From NCBI GenBank assembly GCA_015039315.1, contig WIDE01000015.1, positions 426,936-490,935 on the forward strand: DNA of 64,000 nucleotides, in the 5' to 3' direction. Position numbers and translations under genes: made by a program. The stretch is from Clavulina sp. PMI_390 (Eukaryota > Basidiomycota > Agaricomycetes > Cantharellales > Hydnaceae). Shown one piece after another: positions 59,202 to 64,000 of this stretch. Numbering within the stretch: the first letter of the stretch is position 1; each line of letters starts with the position of its first letter. Under the pieces are notes generated by a model. The model was not told the DNA's origin, did no database searches, and saw nothing but the letters and a program-made list of their open reading frames with translations.

Positions 59202-59622
59202 ACCTGGAGACGAAATCGTCACGGGCGTAAATGTCCGCTCGTTCAACTAGCTCTTACATTTGGCTTCCACATCCACTTCCGTCTTTATCCGTTCCTGTCC
59301 CATTGCGGCTCGATACTCGTGTTCAATCCTAACCTTCTTTCTTTCCTACCTCGTGTCTGTTTCTTCTTTGTTTCCAAGTAATTTATCGTGTAGGTTAGTG
59401 GTGTGGCTATTGTTGAGTTTCCATTGAGTTTATATGTTCATAATCTATCTTATTGTGTCTCCGCTATTTCCACCTACTTGCTTGGGTATCTCCGACTTCA
59501 CGACATAACGGCGAGGTCTAGAACAGCGCCCGGGTTAGGACGCAGGCCCTAAGATCCTCCACTGGAGCTAGGTCGAGACAGGCACTCCAGCCGATGAAAG
59601 GTCCTGGGAAGCAGCCAGAAGG
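59202..59622. other. Convergent intergenic region
   Basis: 3' flanks of the acidic protein gene and of the short IMPACT gene. T-rich near 59320-59480. Nothing else was recognised. Confidence 0.5.
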
Positions 59623-60424
59623 TCATCCGTGAAAGGCTGCTTTACGAGTTGCTGCTGCGGATGCTGTAGCCGACGAGATATTTTGTGCCGAGGTTCGAGC
59701 CATTAAGAGGGAACCAGCATTATGTCGAGGGTAGGATACCTGATATACGTAGTGCGCTAATTGCAGACCGTCGGATATGCCGAAAGCTAGTACGAATTGA
59801 GGTGAGCTGCTCATTCGCAGGCGCACACTGCAGAACCTCAAAAGCTTACCGGTCTGGCCCCAGAGGAACACCACCATAGTTCCTAGTCACAACTACTAAG
59901 CAATTCTTTAACTCCTAAATGGGATAAGATGATGTTATATGAGTGCTATTCTTATGAACTGAGATGGATAGACCGTACCAACGAAGAAAGAAGCTGTGAG
60001 AGCTTCCGACCAGCTGTGGCCTCGCCATCGTCATCGTGGCCAGCTTGCGTGGCACCTTCAGAATCACTCATGCACCTCCAGGCATGGATCGCCGGATGCG
60101 TTGCCTTCTGAACAGCCTTTTGGCTTCGGATATGCGCTAACACGAGGGGAACCTAGTATCATCACCAAGACATAATGAGCTACTGCCTGGTGTCAGTGAA
60201 CACCGATACGAGAGACGGACCTGCTCAGATGTCGTGATAGTACAAGCTCTTCCGATGAATATGGAGCCACGATCGGTGATAGGTTCACCCTCGTAGATTT
60301 TGAGACCTGCGGGGAGTTCACTTTTGTTAGAGTGACGTCGGCTTGCCCAGCGCGCCCAAACATGTCGACGAGGCGAGCTCGACAGTAGAGCAACATCTGG
60401 CCTAATTCGAGTATTGCGTAGCAT
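59623..60424 (-). CDS. Short IMPACT-family (UPF0029) protein with mitochondrial-like leader
   Basis: Five exons: 60221-60424, 59979-60152, 59850-59914, 59740-59786 and 59623-59663; all phases close, 176 residues. The N-terminus MLRNTRIRPDVALLSS..RRHVWARWASRRHS is Arg-rich without acidic residues, as in mitochondrial presequences. The whole remainder is an IMPACT domain: GEPITDRGSIFIGRACTITT, HIRSQKAVQKATHPAIHAWR, DDDGEATAGRKLSQLLSSL, LVVVTRNYGGVPLGPDRFRH. It has no RWD domain, unlike Yih1 at 38417-39992. An in-frame TAA right after GPDR is removed by a 63-bp intron. The function is unknown; bacterial YigZ has the same N-terminal domain. Confidence 0.82.
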
Positions 60425-61134
60425 AGTGAATATCACGATTTCAGGGTACCAGACGTCGCTGAAGGGAGATGCTTCACTTGGGAAGCCTAGTTTCGTTGCC
60501 TTTGAAGATTCGCGAGGTGCACAGCAGATTTGAGGATGAAAAGTAGGCTCGTTTATGCTGAGAGGCTTCGCTCAGGCTGGGCCCATAGTTCTGCAGATCT
60601 GGCTCATTGGTGGGTGTCAAGCTGTCAACTCGATAAGACCAAACAGCCTCCAACGCGTTTTCTCAATCCATTGGAGTCCCAGTTGGGGATGAATCACGCT
60701 TTAGCCGATAGTATGGTGGAAAAAACTGTTCTGGATATTGATAATGGTATTGTGGAGGAGCTAGCCTTCGCATGCTCCAGGAAAGTCTCGACAATATTGA
60801 TACAGCGTATGAAGCTCTTCGAGTCCCAGGCCCACTGCCAATTCTGTAAGGAGGCCATAGTCCAAGAAGACAAAAATGCGAGGATAGAACATAGAAGCGA
60901 GTGATTGGGGTTTCATAAGAAAATGTGCGTATGTGTGAGATGTGCGATATTATGATGAGGATGAGTGTGGAATGTGAATGATGATGACAGGATGACAACA
61001 TGATTAGCAGTCAATAGCGGTTAGAGAGGGACATGAATAGAGAAACAATGCGATAGCGGGTGAGAAATTCAGTCTGCAAGTAGCCCCAACCCCACCCATG
61101 AAATAAAAACAGCCTGAAAGAAAAGAAGGAAATG
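60425..61134. other. Intergenic region between two minus-strand genes
   Basis: 3' flank of the coiled-coil gene and promoter of the short IMPACT gene. Open frames on both strands (60530-60904 plus, 60663-61001 minus) have no recognisable features. Confidence 0.45.
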
Positions 61135-63909
61135 CTACTGACGTCGGGACACAAGACCACCACCCCCTGCTCCCCTGCTGCTCCTCACTCGTCCCAAATG
61201 GCCACCGCTGGACCCAGTAGCTCCGCCGCTCAGACCGCCCTTGATGATCGCCGTAGGCCCCCTCTTCGCAGCAAAGTACACAAAAACGACGACAAGCGCG
61301 ACAAATTGGACGCCCATCCACGCTTGCACGATCGTATTCATCGACGTGCTCTGGAGTTTGTGCGCGATAGCGGAGGTGTTGTAGCGGTCCTCGTCCGTGC
61401 CTGTATGGTCATCGGTCGGTGAATGGCTCTGAGAAGTAGAGGTGCCTCGCAGTCGGACGAGGGCAGAGTTCCCATTCTGATGGTGGTGGTGCGGCGCAGA
61501 GAACTCGGATTCACCGCCTTCGTCATCTGTCAACCCAGACGTCTCCACACCGACACCGAAGCTGGCACGATCCATGTCTTCGTCCTCGTCCACCTCTGTC
61601 TCGTCATCCTCACCAAACTCTTCAGTCTCGTAGGGAGTATGTCGCGCCGAGATGCGAGTCTGGCCAGGGATCGCTGCAGGGACGAAAGATGCCGGGACTC
61701 CAAGACGTTCAGCAAAGGTTCGAAGTATGCTCTGCGGCTCTTCACGAGGACGCCGATGGTTGCGAGTGTGGTGAGAACGGTGGGAAGTACGCTGTGATGC
61801 TCTGAGCGCATTTGCTCGCTCAGCCTCTCCTGAGATGGACAGTCGATGCGAGCGAGTCCTGGACATGCGCTCCAGCGCCAACTCTCGCCTCCTAGGAGAC
61901 AAGATCGATTCAGGATCCCCTCGACTCCCATAAGGAGCAGGCTCTCGTTCCTCTGAGCCAGAATCTGTGACTTCATCGAGCGCCTCAGTGTCCTCATCAG
62001 GATACAAACTCCAAGCGTCTTCAGTGATTCTGAGCAAAGGTAGGGCGATTCCGAGAGGGAAGAAGGATGAGCGCGGAGGACGCGTCCCAGGGCTCTTAGG
62101 TGGCGAAGATGTAGCAGAGCCCAAAAGCCTCTGTGCCTGTGAGCGAACGCCCTGGCCGAGCGTTGCCCTGGCGGACTCCAGTGCTCGCAGGGGACTGATA
62201 TCTGTCCACGCAACAGGGCGCGCACCAACGGCCTTGTCAAGCAGATAGAATGTCTCGTTCGGTGCTTCGCGGAGGGAGCCAAGTGGGAGGATATGGTCGT
62301 CTGCTTCGCGCAGCTCGCCCTTGTGCATTGGGTCCAGCGCAGATGACAGGGCGTCCATCGCTGCAGAACTCGCCCCGATCATGGACCCTCCTGACACAGA
62401 GCCAGCGACATCAAGGCCGAGTGCAGACCCAGCGGCATCGTCGCCCTCGTTGACATTGACATTTTCAGGGCGAGGAGACATGAGCTCAGTCAAATCCAGG
62501 TCACCAAACATATCGTTCTCGAACTCGGCCCGCCAATCTTGACCGCCTTGAGGAGTGGCAGCACCAAAGGCGTGTTCATGCCCGAGCAATTCGCTACCCA
62601 AGGTAGGCGCATTGATGTGAAGATGGTCTAACTCCCCAGGACGCGCCATGCCCAACCTGCTGCGCAGACTTTCATTCGGCGAGAGCGGGCCGAGATTGCT
62701 GAAGTCGGGGAAGGGTGAACCTAGCCCATTGAGAGAAGGAGATGCCATCTGTTGGTGTTGGAAAGTGGATGAAGTTGCGGAGCCAATATCAGAGTTGAGG
62801 GTATTATAGCGAGAGGGGAAGAGTGTGCTTGAGGTCGAGGGACGATTCGAATTGGGGTTAACGGCCGTGGTGGGAGAGGAAAGCTCTTCAGCAGAAGGAG
62901 GTATGAAAGACATGTCTGTGAGCGATGCGCGCGATTTCCCTTTTCCTTTTGGCGGGAAAGGCGAGCTGCTTGCATCACTGGATAACGAAGCTGGAGGGGA
63001 CAATGAGGGCTTGCTGGTCATAGCAAGCATGGCTTTGTTGCCCAATGCCACGCGTTGAAGTGCACGCTTCGTCTTTTGTGAAACGCCCGTGGACTTCCGT
63101 CGTGGAGGGGCAGAGCTTAGGGCTCGACTGAGCGATGCAGGCAAATAGTCTTGCTCAGGAATCATTTGAGCGGCGTCAGCAGTGGTGATGGGAGGAGGAG
63201 GGGGAAGGAGTGGAGACGGCTGCATCACCGGAGAGGGTGACTGGGGCTTTGTGGAACTTTGTGACGGACTGCGCTGCATTTCGATGGTAGCCCTTTCGAT
63301 ATCAGTCAGTTGATCCATAAATGAGAGTGATGATGATGGAAGCTGGTTAGGCAATTCTCGAGGGCTTGCCAAGCCGGTTGGGGACTCCACAATCTGAGGG
63401 TCCTCTGTGTCGCTTGCAGGATCTCCCGAGGTGGTTCGAGGGACTTCGGGGGACCGCAAACGTTGGAGATCGGCGGGGGATGTCGTGCCCTTGGGCGCAA
63501 AGTCTCGTATGCGGGGTGAAGCCGTCCCAGACCGACCGCCCAGATCAGCGTCCGAGCCGCTCGCGGGTCCAAGTCCATGCGTGAGCCTTCTGTATCGTGC
63601 AGCTCTAAGCTTCTCAGTTCTCTGCCTCTTCAACTCTCTAGCTCGCTCCTCATCTTCCGCCTCGCGCACACGAGCAGCTTCCAGTTGCTCGTTTCGTTCG
63701 CGCGTGTACGCCAGCTCGGCGCGGAGATTCACCAACTCCTTTTCGAGACGGCGGACCTGATGCTGCGACATCTCCGCATCATCCTGGATCTGTTCGTTGA
63801 GCTCGTCGATGCGTTCTTGGAGGTCCGCGTTCATGTCCTCGAGGCGGGACATTCGCTGGGGCGTGGCAATCGGTGCAGAATGGTCTCGACGAGAAGTAGA
63901 GGAGGCCAT
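61135..63909 (-). CDS. Coiled-coil protein with C-terminal membrane helix, function unknown
   Basis: Single uninterrupted exon of 924 codons, unusual among intron-rich neighbours. Residues 20-105 form a strong coiled coil (MSRLEDMNADLQERIDELNE, RRLEKELVNLRAELAYTRER, ELKRQRTEKL). About 700 residues of Ser/Pro-rich disordered sequence follow, with acidic patches such as EDDETEVDEDEDMD. Near residue 860 a hydrophobic helix appears (WMGVQFVALVVVFVYFAAKR), then a Gly/Ser/Arg-rich tail (SSRGAGGGGLVSRRQ). One membrane helix near the C-terminus with a coiled-coil N-terminus fits an organelle tether or scaffold; that is inference. No family is recognised. ATG 63909 is the first Met of the frame. Confidence 0.78.
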   Translation of the reverse strand: MASSTSRRDHSAPIATPQRMSRLEDMNADLQERIDELNEQIQDDAEMSQHQVRRLEKELVNLRAELAYTRERNEQLEAARVREAEDEERARELKRQRTEKLRAARYRRLTHGLGPASGSDADLGGRSGTASPRIRDFAPKGTTSPADLQRLRSPEVPRTTSGDPASDTEDPQIVESPTGLASPRELPNQLPSSSLSFMDQLTDIERATIEMQRSPSQSSTKPQSPSPVMQPSPLLPPPPPITTADAAQMIPEQDYLPASLSRALSSAPPRRKSTGVSQKTKRALQRVALGNKAMLAMTSKPSLSPPASLSSDASSSPFPPKGKGKSRASLTDMSFIPPSAEELSSPTTAVNPNSNRPSTSSTLFPSRYNTLNSDIGSATSSTFQHQQMASPSLNGLGSPFPDFSNLGPLSPNESLRSRLGMARPGELDHLHINAPTLGSELLGHEHAFGAATPQGGQDWRAEFENDMFGDLDLTELMSPRPENVNVNEGDDAAGSALGLDVAGSVSGGSMIGASSAAMDALSSALDPMHKGELREADDHILPLGSLREAPNETFYLLDKAVGARPVAWTDISPLRALESARATLGQGVRSQAQRLLGSATSSPPKSPGTRPPRSSFFPLGIALPLLRITEDAWSLYPDEDTEALDEVTDSGSEEREPAPYGSRGDPESILSPRRRELALERMSRTRSHRLSISGEAERANALRASQRTSHRSHHTRNHRRPREEPQSILRTFAERLGVPASFVPAAIPGQTRISARHTPYETEEFGEDDETEVDEDEDMDRASFGVGVETSGLTDDEGGESEFSAPHHHHQNGNSALVRLRGTSTSQSHSPTDDHTGTDEDRYNTSAIAHKLQSTSMNTIVQAWMGVQFVALVVVFVYFAAKRGPTAIIKGGLSGGATGSSGGHLGRVRSSRGAGGGGLVSRRQ

Positions 63910-64000
63910 TGACGATTCATGATAGTCGGTGGAAATGTGGAGGTTTGCGGGAGCACGTGGATGTGAAGGCGGCGTAACGGGGATAGCGTCGCTCGAGAAG
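63910..64000. promoter_or_regulatory. Start of the coiled-coil gene's upstream region
   Basis: The last 91 bases lie upstream of the start codon; no motif is assigned. Confidence 0.3.

Noticed and set aside
59786..59850. Apparent stop codon right after GPDR in the short IMPACT gene, suggesting a pseudogene.
   Set aside because: A 63-bp GT..AG intron (59787-59849) removes it and the joined exon reads DRFRHIRRSAISALR, matching the family.
60530..61001. Open frames on both strands between the coiled-coil and IMPACT genes.
   Set aside because: Neither has motifs or a convincing splice pattern.
1..64000. tRNA or rRNA genes, CRISPR arrays, transposases, reverse transcriptases or viral genes.
   Set aside because: Scanning by eye found no tRNA-like B-box fold, array or mobile-element protein; a covariance-model search would be needed to exclude a tRNA fully.

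Overview
The window is nuclear DNA of a filamentous basidiomycete, most likely an agaricomycete. Genes are split by many short introns of about 50-130 bp with GT..AG borders. There are very small exons, promoters are compact and pyrimidine-rich, and fungus-type proteins occur: a two-HMG-box regulator resembling Exp1, the SIN protein Cdc14, Rcf2, Ure2p-like GSTs and a tandem F-box family. No rRNA, tRNA, CRISPR array or intact transposon was seen. Gene models were assembled by hand by joining exons so that reading frame and family motifs both run through.

Left part (1-6658): four tandem minus-strand copies of an F-box-like gene with one shared intron and a short Cys-rich last exon; copy 2 is broken by two frameshifts. 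At 7027-10713 lie two tandem Ure2p-like glutathione S-transferase genes with the same nine-exon pattern, including a 7-nt and an 18-nt exon. Then follow an acidic fungal protein (minus), a two-HMG-box transcription factor (minus), complex I subunit NDUFA13/GRIM-19 (minus), an unrecognised 629-aa disordered protein (plus), TIP41 (minus), a cupin (plus) and two tandem metallo-beta-lactamase-fold genes (minus, one frameshifted).

Middle (31629-46000): cytochrome b5 (plus), SIN component Cdc14 (minus), succinate-semialdehyde dehydrogenase (minus, with a GC-AG intron) head-to-head with the RWD/IMPACT protein Yih1 (plus), a greatly enlarged casein kinase 2 beta subunit (plus) and a four-helix membrane protein (plus).

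Right part (46196-64000): PP4 regulatory subunit 3 (PSY2/SMEK, minus), the HIG1-domain protein Rcf2 (plus), a large protein with one N-terminal membrane helix, basic NLS-like patches and C-terminal FG repeats (plus), an unknown acidic protein (plus), a second, short IMPACT-family protein with a mitochondrial-like N-terminus (minus), and a single-exon coiled-coil protein with a C-terminal membrane helix (minus).

Most single-copy genes are ordinary housekeeping or signalling functions: respiration (NDUFA13, Rcf2, perhaps cytochrome b5), PP2A-family phosphatase and TOR regulation (TIP41, PSY2), Gcn2 control (Yih1), CK2 and septation (Cdc14). They show no operon-like logic. The accessory parts are the F-box array, the GST pair and the MBL pair, each a tandem duplication. 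The most unusual candidate is the membrane-anchored FG protein at 53824-57608, whose layout resembles vertebrate POM121.
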